DNA of 64,000 nucleotides from Blastochloris viridis (GCF_001402875.1 NZ_CP012946.1:2644001-2708000); one strand, 5' to 3'. Positions 46,816-58,764 are shown, counted from the stretch's first letter. Notes: a model not told the origin generated them from the letters alone. Numbers and translations are program-made.

Positions 46816-48492
46816 TCATGCCCCGCTCACTTTCGCCCAGGTGTCGCGCAGGCCGATGGTGCGGTTGAACACCGGCCGGGCTGGCGTCGAGTCCTTGTCA
46901 CGGGTGAAATAGCCCAGCCGCTCGAACTGCACTGGCTCGACGCCGCCTTCTGCCAGCGACGGCTCCAGCCTGGCGTCGGCGATGATCTCCAGCGAATCCG
47001 GATTGAGGTCGGCGGCGAAATTGGCGGGGTTGGGCTCGGCGGTCGAGAACAGCGGATTGTAGAGCCGCACCTCGGCCTCCACCGCGTCCGCCGCGTTCAC
47101 CCAATGCAGCGTCGCCTTGACCTTGCGGCCATCCGGCGCGTTGCCGCCCTTGGAGGCGGGATCGTAGGTGCAGCGCAGCTCAACCACCTCGCCCGAGGCG
47201 TCCTTGATCGCCTCGCGGCAGGTGACGAGATAGGCGTAGCGCAGCCGCACCTCCTTGCCGGGCGACAGCCGGTAGAACCCCTTGGACGGCGTCTCCATGA
47301 AATCGTCGCGCTCGACGTAAAGCTCGCGGCCAAACTGCAGCGTGCGGGTGCCGGCGCTGGCATCGTCGGGGTGGTTGACCGCCTCGAACGTCTCGGACTG
47401 GCCCTCGGGATAGTTCTCGATCACGATCTTCAGCGGCTTCAGCACCGCCATGCGGCGCTCGGCCTTGGCGTTGAGCACCTCGCGCACCGCGAAGTCGAAC
47501 ATGGCGACGTCGACGGTGGAGTTGGCCTTGGCGACGCCGATGCGGCGGACGAACTCGCGCAGCGCCTCCGCCGGCACGCCGCGGCGGGCGAGCCCGGCCA
47601 GCGTCGGCATGCGCGGGTCGTCCCAGCCCTTGACGTGGCCCTCGCGCACCAGCGTGGTCAGAACGCGCTTCGACAGCACGGTGTAGGTAAGGTTCAGCCG
47701 CGCAAATTCGTACTGGCGCGGCTTCGAGGGCACCGGCAGGTTGTCGATGAACCAGTCGTACAGCGGCCGGTGATCCTCGAACTCCAGCGTGCAGATGGAG
47801 TGGGTGATGCCTTCGATGGCGTCCGACTGGCCGTGGGCGAAGTCGTAGCTGGGATAGATGCACCATGCCGTGCCGGTGCGCGGGTGGACGGCGTGCAGGA
47901 TGCGATAGAGCACCGGGTCGCGCAGATTGATATTGCCGGCCGCCATGTCGATTTTCGCGCGCAGCACGCGGGCGCCATTCGGGAATTCGCCGGCGCGCAT
48001 GCGGCGGAACAGGTCGAGGTTGTCCTCGACCGAGCGGCCCCGGAACGGGCTGTCGGTGCCCGGCTCGGTGAGCGTGCCGCGGCTTAAGCGCATCTGGTCG
48101 GGCGAGAGGTCGTCGACATAGGCCTTGCCCGCCCTGATCAACTGTTCCGCCCAGGCGTAAAGCTGCTCGAAATAGTCGGAGGCGTGGAAGAGGTGCTCGC
48201 CCCAGTCGAAGCCCAGCCAATGGACGTCGCGCTTGATGGCGTCGATGTACTCCTGCTCTTCCTTGGTGGGGTTGGTGTCGTCGAACCGCAAATGGCAGCG
48301 GCCGCCAAATTCCTGGGCAATGCCGAAATTCAGGCAGATCGACTTGGCGTGGCCGATGTGGAGATAGCCGTTGGGCTCGGGCGGAAAGCGCGTCACCACC
48401 GTCTGGTGGCGCCCGGCGTCGAGGTCGGCCTGGACGATGTCGCGGATGAAGTCGCGTCCGGCCTCCGCCGTGCTGGTCTCAAAGGCTGTCAT
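46816..48492 (-). CDS. glnS: Glutamine-tRNA ligase (GlnRS)
   Basis: A 558-residue class I synthetase that charges tRNA-Gln directly. The HIGH region is [19 protein letters not shown]-like VLSKR lies near residue 265, and the C-terminal anticodon-binding beta-barrel (about 345-555) is present. [21 protein letters not shown] and [34 protein letters not shown] are GlnRS-specific and separate it from GluRS. The start at 48492 ([12 protein letters not shown]) is chosen because the HIGH motif then has the normal distance; the longer frame to 48651 is Arg-rich shadow. It is divergent from gltX, which lies 212 bp away, so the two Glx synthetases are adjacent. Confidence 0.95.
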   Translation of the reverse strand: MTAFETSTAEAGRDFIRDIVQADLDAGRHQTVVTRFPPEPNGYLHIGHAKSICLNFGIAQEFGGRCHLRFDDTNPTKEEQEYIDAIKRDVHWLGFDWGEHLFHASDYFEQLYAWAEQLIRAGKAYVDDLSPDQMRLSRGTLTEPGTDSPFRGRSVEDNLDLFRRMRAGEFPNGARVLRAKIDMAAGNINLRDPVLYRILHAVHPRTGTAWCIYPSYDFAHGQSDAIEGITHSICTLEFEDHRPLYDWFIDNLPVPSKPRQYEFARLNLTYTVLSKRVLTTLVREGHVKGWDDPRMPTLAGLARRGVPAEALREFVRRIGVAKANSTVDVAMFDFAVREVLNAKAERRMAVLKPLKIVIENYPEGQSETFEAVNHPDDASAGTRTLQFGRELYVERDDFMETPSKGFYRLSPGKEVRLRYAYLVTCREAIKDASGEVVELRCTYDPASKGGNAPDGRKVKATLHWVNAADAVEAEVRLYNPLFSTAEPNPANFAADLNPDSLEIIADARLEPSLAEGGVEPVQFERLGYFTRDKDSTPARPVFNRTIGLRDTWAKVSGA

Positions 48493-48704
48493 GCTTGGCG
48501 AACTCCGTTGCCGACCGCCGCGGGGGGCGTCGCGTCCAAATCTCGATGCCAGTGGTGTGCCAAATTCGCGCCGCCGCGCCAAGGCGGCCGACCGCAGGAA
48601 CCCCGGCCCGACCGCCCCGGCGGCAGGGGCATAGGTGAAAGGCCGTGACACCCGGCGCCGTCGTGATAAACGGGCGCCAACTTTTCTCCAACGATCCGGC
48701 CGAC

Positions 48705-50141
48705 ATGAGCGACCCCGTCGTCACCCGCTTTGCCCCCTCGCCGACCGGCTTCCTCCACATCGGCGGCGCCCGCACCGCACTGTTCAACTGGCTCTATGCC
48801 CGCGCCACCGGCGGCAAGATGCTGCTGCGCATCGAGGATACCGACCGCGAGCGCTCGACCGACGCGGCGATCGACGCCATCCTCGACGGCCTGTCATGGC
48901 TCGGCATCACCTGGGATGGCGAGGCGATCTACCAGTTCGCCCGCGCCGAGCGCCACCGCGCGGTGGTCGAGCAGCTGCTCGCCGCCGGCCGGGCGTATCG
49001 CTGCTATGCGAGTCCCGAAGAACTGGCCGACATGCGCGAGGCGGCCCGCCGCGAGGGCCGCTCCAAGCTCTATGACGGCCGCTGGCGCGACCGCGACCCG
49101 GCCGAGGCCCCGGCCGGCGTCCGCCCGGTGATCCGGCTCAAGGCGCCGCTCGAAGGCGAGACGGTGATCGAGGATCTGGTCCAAGGCCGCGTGACCTGGC
49201 AGAACAAGGACCTCGACGACCTGGTGCTGCTGCGCTCGGACGGCACCCCGACCTACATGCTGGCGGTGGTGGTCGACGACCACGACATGGCGGTGACCCA
49301 CGTCATCCGCGGCGACGACCACCTCACCAACGCCGCCCGCCAGACGCACATCTACGACGCGATGGGCTGGCAGGTGCCGCGGTTCGCCCATATCCCGCTG
49401 ATCCACGGTGCGGACGGCGCCAAGCTCTCCAAGCGCCACGGCGCGCTCGGCGTCGATGCCTATCGCGCCATGGGCTACCTGCCGGCCGCGCTGCGTAATT
49501 ATCTGGTGCGGCTGGGCTGGAGCCATGGCGACCAGGAGATCTTCTCGACCGAGGAGATGGTGGCGGCATTCGACGTCTCGCGCATCGGCCGCTCGGCGGC
49601 GCGGTTCGACTTCGCCAAGCTGGAAAGCCTCAACGGCCACTACATGCGCACCACCGCCGACGCCGACCTGCTGGCGGCGCTCGAAGCGGCGCTGCCGTTC
49701 TTTCCCGGCGGGCCGGCGGTGGCGGCCCGGCTCGATGCGCCGCTGCGCGACAGGCTGCTCGCGGCGATGCCGGGGCTGAAAGACCGCGCCAAGACTTTGA
49801 TCGATCTGCTGAACGGCGCCGCCTTCGTGCTGGCGGAGCGCCCGATCGCGCTCGAGGACAAGGCGAAGGCGCTGCTGACACAGGAGGCGCGGGCGCTGCT
49901 TGCCACGCTCGCCGACGAATTCGAGGCGGCCGAGACCTGGTCGGCCGAGGCGCTGGAGCCGATCATGCGGGCCCATGCCGAGCGCGCCGGCTTGAAGCTC
50001 GGCCAGGTCGCCCAGCCGCTGCGGGTCGCCTTGACCGGGCGCACCACCTCGCCGGGCATCTTCGACGTCCTGGTGGTGCTCGGCCGCGCCGAGAGCGTCG
50101 GCCGCATGCGCGACCAGGGCGCGGCGGCGGCGGCGGCTTGA
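48705..50141 (+). CDS. gltX: Glutamate-tRNA ligase (GluRS)
   Basis: A 478-residue synthetase. HIGH motif is [19 protein letters not shown] and KMSKS is [12 protein letters not shown] near residue 240; the Rossmann insert has [20 protein letters not shown]. Length is normal for bacterial GluRS. It loads Glu on tRNA-Glu and in many alphaproteobacteria also on tRNA-Gln. The start at 48705 (MSDPVVTRF) leaves the HIGH motif about nine residues from the N-terminus; the frame begins at 48645 but the extra 20 residues do not fit. gltA follows 195 bp downstream. Confidence 0.95.
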   Translation: MSDPVVTRFAPSPTGFLHIGGARTALFNWLYARATGGKMLLRIEDTDRERSTDAAIDAILDGLSWLGITWDGEAIYQFARAERHRAVVEQLLAAGRAYRCYASPEELADMREAARREGRSKLYDGRWRDRDPAEAPAGVRPVIRLKAPLEGETVIEDLVQGRVTWQNKDLDDLVLLRSDGTPTYMLAVVVDDHDMAVTHVIRGDDHLTNAARQTHIYDAMGWQVPRFAHIPLIHGADGAKLSKRHGALGVDAYRAMGYLPAALRNYLVRLGWSHGDQEIFSTEEMVAAFDVSRIGRSAARFDFAKLESLNGHYMRTTADADLLAALEAALPFFPGGPAVAARLDAPLRDRLLAAMPGLKDRAKTLIDLLNGAAFVLAERPIALEDKAKALLTQEARALLATLADEFEAAETWSAEALEPIMRAHAERAGLKLGQVAQPLRVALTGRTTSPGIFDVLVVLGRAESVGRMRDQGAAAAAA

Positions 50142-50335
50142 CGGCGATGGGCGGTGGCGCCCATGCTCCCGCTCAACCGTGCACGGCGCGCCGCGGCCCC
50201 GGGACCTGGACGAATTGATGTCTGGACAAATGCGGCCGCGCCGTCCGTTAAGACGCATCTCTCATGCGTGAGATAGTCCCCCTCCTGACGGAAACCGTCG
50301 GCCACCGTCGGGGTTGACTCGCGAAGGTCAGTTCA

Positions 50336-51658
<1,323 letters not shown>

Positions 51659-51703
51659 CTTTGCGCAAATCGCGTCCCGGACGTCGCGCCGCGACGATCC
51701 GGG

Positions 51704-51729
51704 AGCGGCGCTCGGGCGCGGCCGCTTTT
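51704..51729 (+). terminator. Candidate terminator between gltA and lpxB
   Basis: AGCGGC and GCCGCT form a stem around an 11-base G+C loop, followed by TTTTG. It lies 45 bp after gltA and 58 bp beyond the lpxB stop, so it could serve gltA and perhaps the convergent lpx transcript. The stem is short, so confidence is moderate. Confidence 0.4.
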
Positions 51730-51787
51730 GCTGACGATCCAGGATCGCGGCTTCGCGGCGGTCCGGGGCGACGGATAAAAGGGGTGT

Positions 51788-52966
51788 TCAACGGGGCGCG
51801 CGGCGTCCCGTTTTGGTCTCGAACGTTGCAATCACCTGATCGGCGGCGCGGAACGACGGCGCGACCGCGCCGACGTGCATCACCTCGTCGAGCCGCGCGA
51901 ACGCTCCGAGCTGACGGGCGCGGTTGGCACCCTCGCGCAGAATGCCGTCCAGTGCCGCCGCCAGCTTGTCGGCGGTGCAGTCGGCCTGCAGATATTCCGG
52001 CACCACGATGCCGCCGAGCACGAGGTTGGCGAGGATGAACATCGGCAGCCGAATCAGCTTGCGCGCCGCGAACGCCTCGATCGCCGAGCCCCGATAGGCG
52101 GCGATGGTCGGCACCCCGGCCAGCGCCAGCTCCAGCGTCACCGTGCCGGACGCCGCCAGCGCGCCGCGGGCGCGGCGGAATGCGTCGAGCTTGCCGGCCT
52201 CGCTGTCGAGAACCGCCGGCTTGACCGGCCACGCCGCCACCGCGGCCTCGACCTCGGCCTTGAGGTGCGGCAGCGTCGGCAGCACCGGCTCGAACGCCCC
52301 GATGCGCTGCTGGAGCAACGCCAGCGTATCGGCGAACACCGGCAGCAGGTGGTGCAGCTCGGCGTGGCGGCTGCCCGGCAGCACCAGCAGCACCGGCGGC
52401 TCGGCGGCTCGGCGCGCCGCGTCATGCGGCCCCGGCCGCAGCTCGGCGAGGCGCTCGACCAGCGGGTGGCCGACATAGCTGCACGGCGGGCCGCCAAGCT
52501 CGCGGTGGGAGTCCGGCTCGAACGGCAGCAGCGCCAGGATGTGGTCGCACCACTTGGCCATCGCCCGCGCCCGCCCCGACCGCCACGCCCACACCGTGGG
52601 CGAGACGTAGACCACGATCGGCAGCTCGGGCAGGCGCTTGCGCACGCGCTGGGCGACGCGGTGGGAGAAATCCGGACTGTCGATCAGCACCAGCACGTCG
52701 GGCGGATTGGCGATGATGGCGCGCGCGGTCTCGTCGATCCGACGCAGCACCCGCCGGAGCTGGCGCGCCACCGCGATGAAGCCGACCAGGGCGATGTCGG
52801 AGATCGGGAACAGGCTGGTGAGGCCCTCGCGCTCCATCGCCGCGCCGCCGAGGCCACGGAAGGCGACGCGGCCGCCGGTGCGCGCCTTGAGCGCCGCCAT
52901 CAGCTTGTGGCCGAGCTGATCGCCCGAGGCTTCGCCGGCGACCACAAACACGTCCAGCGCGGTCAT
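51788..52966 (-). CDS. lpxB: Lipid-A-disaccharide synthase
   Basis: A 392-residue glycosyltransferase (GT19) that joins UDP-2,3-diacylglucosamine with lipid X to make the lipid A disaccharide. FVVAGEASGDQLGHKLMAAL at the N-terminus, VYVSPTVWAWRSGRA near 125 and VLPGSRHAEL near 195 are family motifs, and SGTVTLELALAGVPTIAAYR near 285 is the UDP-binding loop. The ATG at 52966 overlaps the lpxI stop (ATGA). It is the last gene of the cluster. Confidence 0.96.
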   Translation of the reverse strand: MTALDVFVVAGEASGDQLGHKLMAALKARTGGRVAFRGLGGAAMEREGLTSLFPISDIALVGFIAVARQLRRVLRRIDETARAIIANPPDVLVLIDSPDFSHRVAQRVRKRLPELPIVVYVSPTVWAWRSGRARAMAKWCDHILALLPFEPDSHRELGGPPCSYVGHPLVERLAELRPGPHDAARRAAEPPVLLVLPGSRHAELHHLLPVFADTLALLQQRIGAFEPVLPTLPHLKAEVEAAVAAWPVKPAVLDSEAGKLDAFRRARGALAASGTVTLELALAGVPTIAAYRGSAIEAFAARKLIRLPMFILANLVLGGIVVPEYLQADCTADKLAAALDGILREGANRARQLGAFARLDEVMHVGAVAPSFRAADQVIATFETKTGRRAPR

Positions 52967-53832
52967 GCCGGCCCTGCCTTCAGCGCAATGCCGGTCACGA
53001 ACAGCCCGGCGCGCTCGGCCGCCGCTGCCGTCTCGGCGGCATCGGCGATCAGCGTCTCGCCGGCGGCGACCGCGATGCCGCGCAGCTCCGCCCGCACCGC
53101 GCCGGCCACGGTGGATGAGCCGATCGCCGGCATGTCGACCCGGCGGTCCTGGGCCGGCTTGGGCGTCTTGACCAGCACCCCGGCGCGGCCGCTGAGGCGC
53201 AGCCGGCCGGCGGCGCGCAGCTCGGCGACGCGCGCCAGCATCAGGTCGGTGCCCTCGGCCGCCTCCACCGCGACGATGCAATGGTTGACGACCACCACGG
53301 CCTGGCCGATGTCGAAGCGGCCGGCGGTGGCGAGGTAGTCGATGCCGATGGCGATGTCGGCCTCGTCGAGCGCGGATGGCCGGTGGCGGCCGAGCGCGCC
53401 TGCCGGCGCCAGCAGTTCGGGTGCGATCTCGTGCGCGCCGCGCACGGTGAAGCCCTCGGCCTCGAACAGCCGCACCAGCCAGGTCAGCAGCTTGTCGTCG
53501 CCGCCAAGCATGGCCCGTGCGTAGCGGGTGATGAGCTGCAGTGCCCTGAAATCGAGCCGGATGTCGCGGATGCGCGGCCGGGTCGCCGAGCCGACGATGA
53601 CGATCTCGCGGCAGCCGGCGCCGCGAAACGCGTTGAACACCCGGCCCGGCATGCCGATCGGCACCATCAGGTGGGGAAACCGCGTCACGTCGGGCAAGGC
53701 AAGGCCGCGCAGCGCGACGATGAACACCGGGCGGCCGGCGCGCACTGCGGCATCCGCCACCATGATCGGCACCCGGCCGCCGGCGGCAAGAACCCCCAAC
53801 GGGGCCGGGCGCTCGGCGCTCACCACCGTCAC
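52963..53832 (-). CDS. lpxI: UDP-2,3-diacylglucosamine diphosphatase LpxI
   Basis: A 289-residue LpxI, the alphaproteobacterial enzyme that hydrolyses UDP-2,3-diacylglucosamine to lipid X in place of LpxH. Motifs: LGVLAAGGRVPIMVADAA at the start, MPGRVFNAFRGAGCREIVIVG, GDDKLLTWLVRLFEAEGF, and FDIGQAVVVVNHCIVAVEAAEGTD, DRRVDMPAIG in the C-terminal half. The GTG at 53832 lies four bases after the lpxA stop, leaving the conserved start in place; the longer frame is a shadow of lpxA. The end overlaps lpxB by ATGA. Confidence 0.93.
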   Translation of the reverse strand: MTVVSAERPAPLGVLAAGGRVPIMVADAAVRAGRPVFIVALRGLALPDVTRFPHLMVPIGMPGRVFNAFRGAGCREIVIVGSATRPRIRDIRLDFRALQLITRYARAMLGGDDKLLTWLVRLFEAEGFTVRGAHEIAPELLAPAGALGRHRPSALDEADIAIGIDYLATAGRFDIGQAVVVVNHCIVAVEAAEGTDLMLARVAELRAAGRLRLSGRAGVLVKTPKPAQDRRVDMPAIGSSTVAGAVRAELRGIAVAAGETLIADAAETAAAAERAGLFVTGIALKAGPA

Positions 53833-53836
53833 GGCG

Positions 53837-54637
53837 TCAGACCTCGTCGAGCTCGCGCGGCATGGTGATCCGCCGCTTGGTGCCGGCGCGCAGGAAGTCG
53901 ACGATCTTGCCGACATTGCCATCGCCCTCGAACGCCGCCGCCACCTGCTCGACCCGCTCGGCTAGCGTGCCGGCGCCGAAGAACAGCATGCGGTAGGCGT
54001 GCCTCAGGGCGTGGATGGCCTCGCGCGAAAAGCCGCGGCGCTTGAGCCCGACCAGATTGAGCCCGCCGAGCTGGCCCCGCGAGCCCACCACCGAGCCGAA
54101 CGGAATAACGTCGTGCTCGACCCCGGTCATGCCGCCGATGATCGACTGCTCGCCGATGCGCACGAACTGATGAACCCCGCATTGCCCGCCGAGGAACGAC
54201 TTGTCGCCCACCATGCAATGCCCGCCCAGGGTGGCGTTGTTGGCGAAGATGACGTCGTCGCCGACGTGGCAGTCATGGGCGGCGTGCGAGCCCGCCATCA
54301 TGAAGCAGCGATCGCCGACGGTCGTCACCCCGCCGCCGAAATCGGTGCCGGCATTGATGGTGACCGTCTCGCGGATGATGCAATCGGCGCCGACCTCGAC
54401 CCGGCTGTCGCCGCCGCCATGGCGCACCGCCTGCGGCAGCCCGCCGATCACCGCGAACGGGTGGATCTTGGTGCGGGCGCCGATCCGACTCGCGCCGATC
54501 ACCACGGCGTGGGAGATCAGCTCGACGCCGTCGCCGAGCTCGACCTCGGGGCCGACAATGCAGAACGGGCCGACGACGACATCCGCACCAAGCTTGGCAC
54601 CATCGTCGACGCGGGACGTCGGGTCGATCCTGGCCAT
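53837..54637 (-). CDS. lpxA: Acyl-ACP-UDP-GlcNAc O-acyltransferase LpxA
   Basis: A 266-residue left-handed beta-helix acyltransferase catalysing the first step of lipid A synthesis. Hexapeptide repeats run through residues 5-190, with the catalytic His in AGSHAAHDCHVG and GGHCMVGD. A C-terminal helical domain begins at about 195 (LVGLKRRGFSREAIHALRHAYR). The ATG at 54637 is five bases beyond the fabZ stop. Normal length. Confidence 0.96.
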   Translation of the reverse strand: MARIDPTSRVDDGAKLGADVVVGPFCIVGPEVELGDGVELISHAVVIGASRIGARTKIHPFAVIGGLPQAVRHGGGDSRVEVGADCIIRETVTINAGTDFGGGVTTVGDRCFMMAGSHAAHDCHVGDDVIFANNATLGGHCMVGDKSFLGGQCGVHQFVRIGEQSIIGGMTGVEHDVIPFGSVVGSRGQLGGLNLVGLKRRGFSREAIHALRHAYRMLFFGAGTLAERVEQVAAAFEGDGNVGKIVDFLRAGTKRRITMPRELDEV

Positions 54638-54642
54638 CGCCG

Positions 54643-55107
54643 TCACTCGCCCAGCATGGCGCCAAGGTCGGCTTCCGCCGCGATCTCGCCGTTGACGCGG
54701 GCCTCGCCGTGGTACCACCACATATTCCGCCGCTTGGCGGTCTTGGTCATGTGGAACTCAACGACTTCGCCCGGCAACACCGGCCGGCGGAACTTGCAGT
54801 TGTCGATGGTGAGGAAATAGACCACGCCCGGACTGCCGGTGGCGCGGGAGAGGATGCAGATGACGCCGGCGGTCTGGGCCATGCCCTCGATCAGCAGCAC
54901 GCCCGGCATCACCGGCCGGCCGGGGAAATGCCCCTGGAACTGCGGCTCGTTGATGGTGACCGCCTTGATGCCGACCGCCGAGCGGTCGCCGTCGATCTTC
55001 TCGACGCGGTCCACCATGAGAAACGGATAGCGGTGCGGCAGCAGCTGCAGCACGCGCTGAATGTCCAGCGCCTCCAGTACCGTCGTCGTCTCCGGCTCAG
55101 TGGTCAT
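54643..55107 (-). CDS. fabZ: (3R)-hydroxyacyl-ACP dehydratase FabZ
   Basis: A 154-residue hot-dog dehydratase of fatty acid elongation. The catalytic His is in [14 protein letters not shown] and the Glu in [27 protein letters not shown] is the typical loop. It supplies acyl chains and competes with LpxA/LpxD for hydroxyacyl-ACP, which explains its place in the cluster. Its ATG overlaps the lpxD stop (ATGA). Confidence 0.96.
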   Translation of the reverse strand: MTTEPETTTVLEALDIQRVLQLLPHRYPFLMVDRVEKIDGDRSAVGIKAVTINEPQFQGHFPGRPVMPGVLLIEGMAQTAGVICILSRATGSPGVVYFLTIDNCKFRRPVLPGEVVEFHMTKTAKRRNMWWYHGEARVNGEIAAEADLGAMLGE

Positions 55108-56180
55108 TCGTCCCCCCGTTCGCCCTTGCCAGCCGGGCGCTCGTCACCCCCTTGCGCCGCCAGCTTGGCCACCATCGTCACTTCGCGGAACCACACCCGC
55201 ACCGGCTTGGCCGGCACGCCGCCCCAGCGGGCGCCCGGCGGCACATCGTCCTTCACCGACGACGTCGCGGCGATCTGGGCGCCGTCGCCGATGGTGACGT
55301 GCCCGATGACGCCGACCTGTCCGCCCAGCACCACGAAGTCCCCCAGCGTGGCGCTGCCGGAAATGCCGACCTGCGCCACGATCACGCAATTGCGCCCCAC
55401 CGTCACGTTGTGGGCGATTTGCACGAGATTGTCGATCTTCGTACCCTCGCCGATCACGGTGTCGCCGGAGGCGCCACGATCAACGGTGGTGCCGGCGCCG
55501 ATCTCGACGTCGTCCTGGATGATCACCCGGCCGAGCTGCGGCACCTTGAGGTGGCCGCGCGGCCCCATCGCGTAGCCGAAGCCGTCCTGGCCGATCCGCA
55601 CCCCGCCGTGAACCACCACCCGGTTGCCGAGCAGCGCGAACATGACGCTGGCGCCGGGGCCGATCGAGCAGTCGCGGCCGATGCGCACCCCTTGCCCGAT
55701 CACCGCATTGGCGGTGATCGTGGTGCCGGCGCCGATCTCGACGTCGGCGCCGATAACCGCGCCGGGATCGACGGTGACGCCCGGCTCCAGCCGCGCGGTG
55801 GGATGGACCATAGCGCCGTGGGCGATGCCGGTGGCGCCGAACGCCGAGCCGGGCCGCAGCGCCTCGGGAAACAGCGTGCGCGACAGCGTCGCTAAGGCCC
55901 GGTGGGCATCGGCGACCACCAGCGGGGCGATGTGCTCGGGCACCGCGGCCGCAAGGCGCGCGCGCACGAAGCACGCCGCCGCGCGCGAGGCGACCAGAGC
56001 GTCGCGGTACTTGGTGTTGTCGTAGAAGGTGACGTCGGCCGGGCCGGCGCGGTCGAGCGCCGCGACACCGCTGATCGACCGCGCCGGATCGATCAGGCGC
56101 GGCGTCTCGGCCCCCACCAGCGCCGCCACCTCGCCGAGCGTCAGCGTTTTCGTGCGGGTGAAGAAACGCGGTTCAGGCAT
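55104..56180 (-). CDS. lpxD: UDP-3-O-acylglucosamine N-acyltransferase LpxD
   Basis: A 358-residue acyltransferase. The N-terminal uridine-binding domain (1-100) has [13 protein letters not shown], the hexapeptide beta-helix spans about 105-310 ([39 protein letters not shown] with the catalytic His), and a C-terminal helix carries [13 protein letters not shown]. It adds the N-linked acyl chain in lipid A. ATG at 56180 is used; a GTG directly upstream is also open. A strong terminator separates it from bamA, so lpxD-lpxB may have a promoter in 56181-56350. Confidence 0.95.
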   Translation of the reverse strand: MPEPRFFTRTKTLTLGEVAALVGAETPRLIDPARSISGVAALDRAGPADVTFYDNTKYRDALVASRAAACFVRARLAAAVPEHIAPLVVADAHRALATLSRTLFPEALRPGSAFGATGIAHGAMVHPTARLEPGVTVDPGAVIGADVEIGAGTTITANAVIGQGVRIGRDCSIGPGASVMFALLGNRVVVHGGVRIGQDGFGYAMGPRGHLKVPQLGRVIIQDDVEIGAGTTVDRGASGDTVIGEGTKIDNLVQIAHNVTVGRNCVIVAQVGISGSATLGDFVVLGGQVGVIGHVTIGDGAQIAATSSVKDDVPPGARWGGVPAKPVRVWFREVTMVAKLAAQGGDERPAGKGERGDE

Positions 56181-56350
56181 CACGACTGGCCACGACCGTC
56201 GCGGGCGCGCCGGTCTGCGAGAACGGGAAGGCGGGACTCATCGATGATCCGCCGGACTGCGGTGAATAGCCGGGAGTCGGGGCGGAGGAAAGCACGGCGT
56301 TTGCCCTGCCCCGCCGGCCGCGGCGGCGGCCCGGCCAAGATGGGCAGGCC

Positions 56351-56385
56351 CGAAAACGAAACTCCGGCCGTCGCGGCCGGAGCTT
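56351..56385 (-). terminator. Rho-independent terminator of bamA
   Basis: On the minus strand, 25 bp after the bamA stop, AAGCTCCGGCCG and CGGCCGGAGTTT form a 10-12 base stem with a three-base loop, followed by CGTTTTC. This is a strong intrinsic terminator. Its stem resembles the ACTCCGGCC hairpin at 1233-1258. Confidence 0.8.
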
Positions 56386-56409
56386 CCATTTCGTCGGGTT
56401 GGCGACGGG

Positions 56410-58764
56410 TCAGAACCTGGTGCCGCCGCTGAAGCGGAACGCCTGGGTCTTGTCGTAGGTGTCCTTCGACAGCGCCACCGCGTAGTCGATGCGGATCGGG
56501 CCGAACGGCGAGGTCCAGATCACGCCGGCGCCGACCGAGGAGCGAATCACGTTCTCGTCGCGGACGTCCATGCCGGAGTAGACTTCGCCCTGGTAGTCCC
56601 ACACCGAGCCGGCGTCGGCGAACAGCGCACCCTTGAGGCCGAAGTCCTTCGGCATCCACGGCACCGGGAACTGCACCTCGGCCGAAGTGCCCCAATACAT
56701 GGTGCCGCCGAGTGCGTCCTGGTTGTAGGAGGCGAGGTCGCGCGGGCCGATGCCGGCGGACTTGAAGCCGCGCACCAGGTTCGGCCCCATGAAGAAGCCG
56801 TCCATGATGCGGAAGTCCTGGTCGCCCCAGCCGGTGACGTGGCCGCCCTGGGCGCGCAGCAGGCCGACGATGTCGCTGCCGAGGTCGTGGTACCACTTCA
56901 CGTCGCCGGTGGTGCGAATGAAGTTGACGTCGCCGCCGACGCCGGCGAAGTCCTGCCGCAGCTCGGCATAGACGCCCTTGGTCGGGGTCTTGTTGCTGTC
57001 GAGGGTATTGTAGGCCAGCGTGTAGCCGACCAGCGACACCAGCTGCGGATCGCCGGCGATCTCCTTGAATGCCTGCGACGCTTCACCGTTGTCCGGATCA
57101 CCATCACTATAGGCTTCGTTCGCAATCGTGATCTCCTGCTGGTACAGCGAGTAGCGCAGCTGGATCGACAGATCGTCCTGGAGCGGCAGGCCGAAGCGGA
57201 TGGTGCCGCCCTTCATGTTGTTGGTGTAGGACACCGAGTTCGACGACGACGGCGAGGTTTCCTTGTAGAATAGGTCGAAGCCGGCCGCGATGCGGTGCCC
57301 CAGGAAGTAGGGGTCGGTGAAGTTGAACTCGGCGCCCTTGGAGTACTCGCCCCACGACCCGGCGACGCGGACATAGTGGCCGCGGCCGAGGAAGTTGCGC
57401 TCGGCGACCGAGACTTCGCCGATGAAGCCCTCGGCGGTCGAGTAGCCGCCGGCCACCGAGAATTCGCCGGTGGGCTGGTCCTCAACGTCGACGTTCAGGA
57501 TGACGCGGTCGGGTGCCGAGCCGGGCTCGTTGGCGATCTTCACCGTCTTGAAGTAGCCGAGGTTCTTCAGCCGGCGCTCGGCCTTGTCGACCATCACGCG
57601 GTTGTAGGCGTCGCCCTCGTAGATGTCGAACTCGCGGCGCACCACATAGTCGCGGGTGCGGGTGTTGCCGCGGACGTTGATGCGCTCGATGTAGACGCGC
57701 GGGCCTTCCTCGATGACGTAGGTCACCGCGATCTGCTTGGTCTCCGGGTCGCGGTCGCCGCGCGGTCGCACCTGGGCGAAGGCATAACCCTTCTTGGAGA
57801 CCTCGATGGTGAGGTCCTCAATGGTCTTCTCGACCGAATCGGCGTTGTAGGTCGCGCCGGTCTGGGTGCGCAGCACCCGCCGCAGCGAAGCCGAATCGAT
57901 GTCGCGAATGTTCGACTGCACCTCGACGGCGCCGAACTTGTATTGCTCGCCCTCGTCCACCGCGATGACGATGACGAACTCGTTCTTCTCGCGGTCGAGG
58001 TCGGCGGTGGCCGACAGAATGCGGAAATCGGCGTAGCCGTTCTTCAGATAGAAGCGGCGAATCAGTTCCTGGTCGGCATTGAGGCGGTCGGGATCGTAGA
58101 CGTCGCTGTTCTTCAGCCAGCTCAGCCAGTTGCTCTCGGTCGTCGTCATGACGTCCTTGAGCTTCCAGTCGCCGAACGCGTGGTTGCCGACGAACTCGAT
58201 GCGGCGCACCGCCGTCTTCGAGCCCTCGGTGACCTCGAACACCAGATCGACGCGACCGTTGGGCAGATCGATGATCTTCGGGTCGACACGAATGTCGTAG
58301 CGGCCAGAGCGGCGATAAACCTCAAGGATACGCTGGACGTCGGACTGCACTGTCGCGCGCGACAGCGGACCGCGCGACTTGGACTGAACCTCGCCGGTCA
58401 GCACGTCATCCTTGATCTTCTTGTTGCCCTCGAAGGCAACACGGTTGATCACGAGGTTCTCGACCACCGTGACCACCAGCCGGCCACCTTGCTGACTGAC
58501 GCGGACGTCCTCGAACAGGCCGGTCGCGAACAGCGACTTGACGCCCTCGTCGATGGTGGCGGCATCGAGCCGGTTGCCGCGGAAATAGCCGCGGATGGTG
58601 TCAGCGTCGACGCGACGGTTGCCCTGAACGACGATGGCCGAGGCAGACTGGGCCAACGCCGGCGTGCTGAGCACCACCAACGCCGTACCGGTCCCGGTGA
58701 CGCCACCCCCAGCGAGGGCCGCCACCGCTGCCAGTCGACCAATAACCCGAACGCATGAAGTCAT
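56410..58764 (-). CDS. bamA: Outer membrane protein assembly factor BamA
   Basis: A 784-residue Omp85 protein. A signal peptide ends at about PALAQ41-SASAIVVQ. Five POTRA domains follow (about 42-440; VQGNRRVDADTIRGYFRG begins the first), then a 16-strand barrel with SVAERNFLGRGHYVRVAGS and GPNLVRGF, and the C-terminal barrel signal ends in ...FSGGTRF with a final Phe. It inserts outer membrane proteins. The ATG at 58764 is chosen by the signal peptide; the frame extends further upstream only as a shadow. An intrinsic terminator follows. Confidence 0.96.
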   Translation of the reverse strand: MTSCVRVIGRLAAVAALAGGGVTGTGTALVVLSTPALAQSASAIVVQGNRRVDADTIRGYFRGNRLDAATIDEGVKSLFATGLFEDVRVSQQGGRLVVTVVENLVINRVAFEGNKKIKDDVLTGEVQSKSRGPLSRATVQSDVQRILEVYRRSGRYDIRVDPKIIDLPNGRVDLVFEVTEGSKTAVRRIEFVGNHAFGDWKLKDVMTTTESNWLSWLKNSDVYDPDRLNADQELIRRFYLKNGYADFRILSATADLDREKNEFVIVIAVDEGEQYKFGAVEVQSNIRDIDSASLRRVLRTQTGATYNADSVEKTIEDLTIEVSKKGYAFAQVRPRGDRDPETKQIAVTYVIEEGPRVYIERINVRGNTRTRDYVVRREFDIYEGDAYNRVMVDKAERRLKNLGYFKTVKIANEPGSAPDRVILNVDVEDQPTGEFSVAGGYSTAEGFIGEVSVAERNFLGRGHYVRVAGSWGEYSKGAEFNFTDPYFLGHRIAAGFDLFYKETSPSSSNSVSYTNNMKGGTIRFGLPLQDDLSIQLRYSLYQQEITIANEAYSDGDPDNGEASQAFKEIAGDPQLVSLVGYTLAYNTLDSNKTPTKGVYAELRQDFAGVGGDVNFIRTTGDVKWYHDLGSDIVGLLRAQGGHVTGWGDQDFRIMDGFFMGPNLVRGFKSAGIGPRDLASYNQDALGGTMYWGTSAEVQFPVPWMPKDFGLKGALFADAGSVWDYQGEVYSGMDVRDENVIRSSVGAGVIWTSPFGPIRIDYAVALSKDTYDKTQAFRFSGGTRF

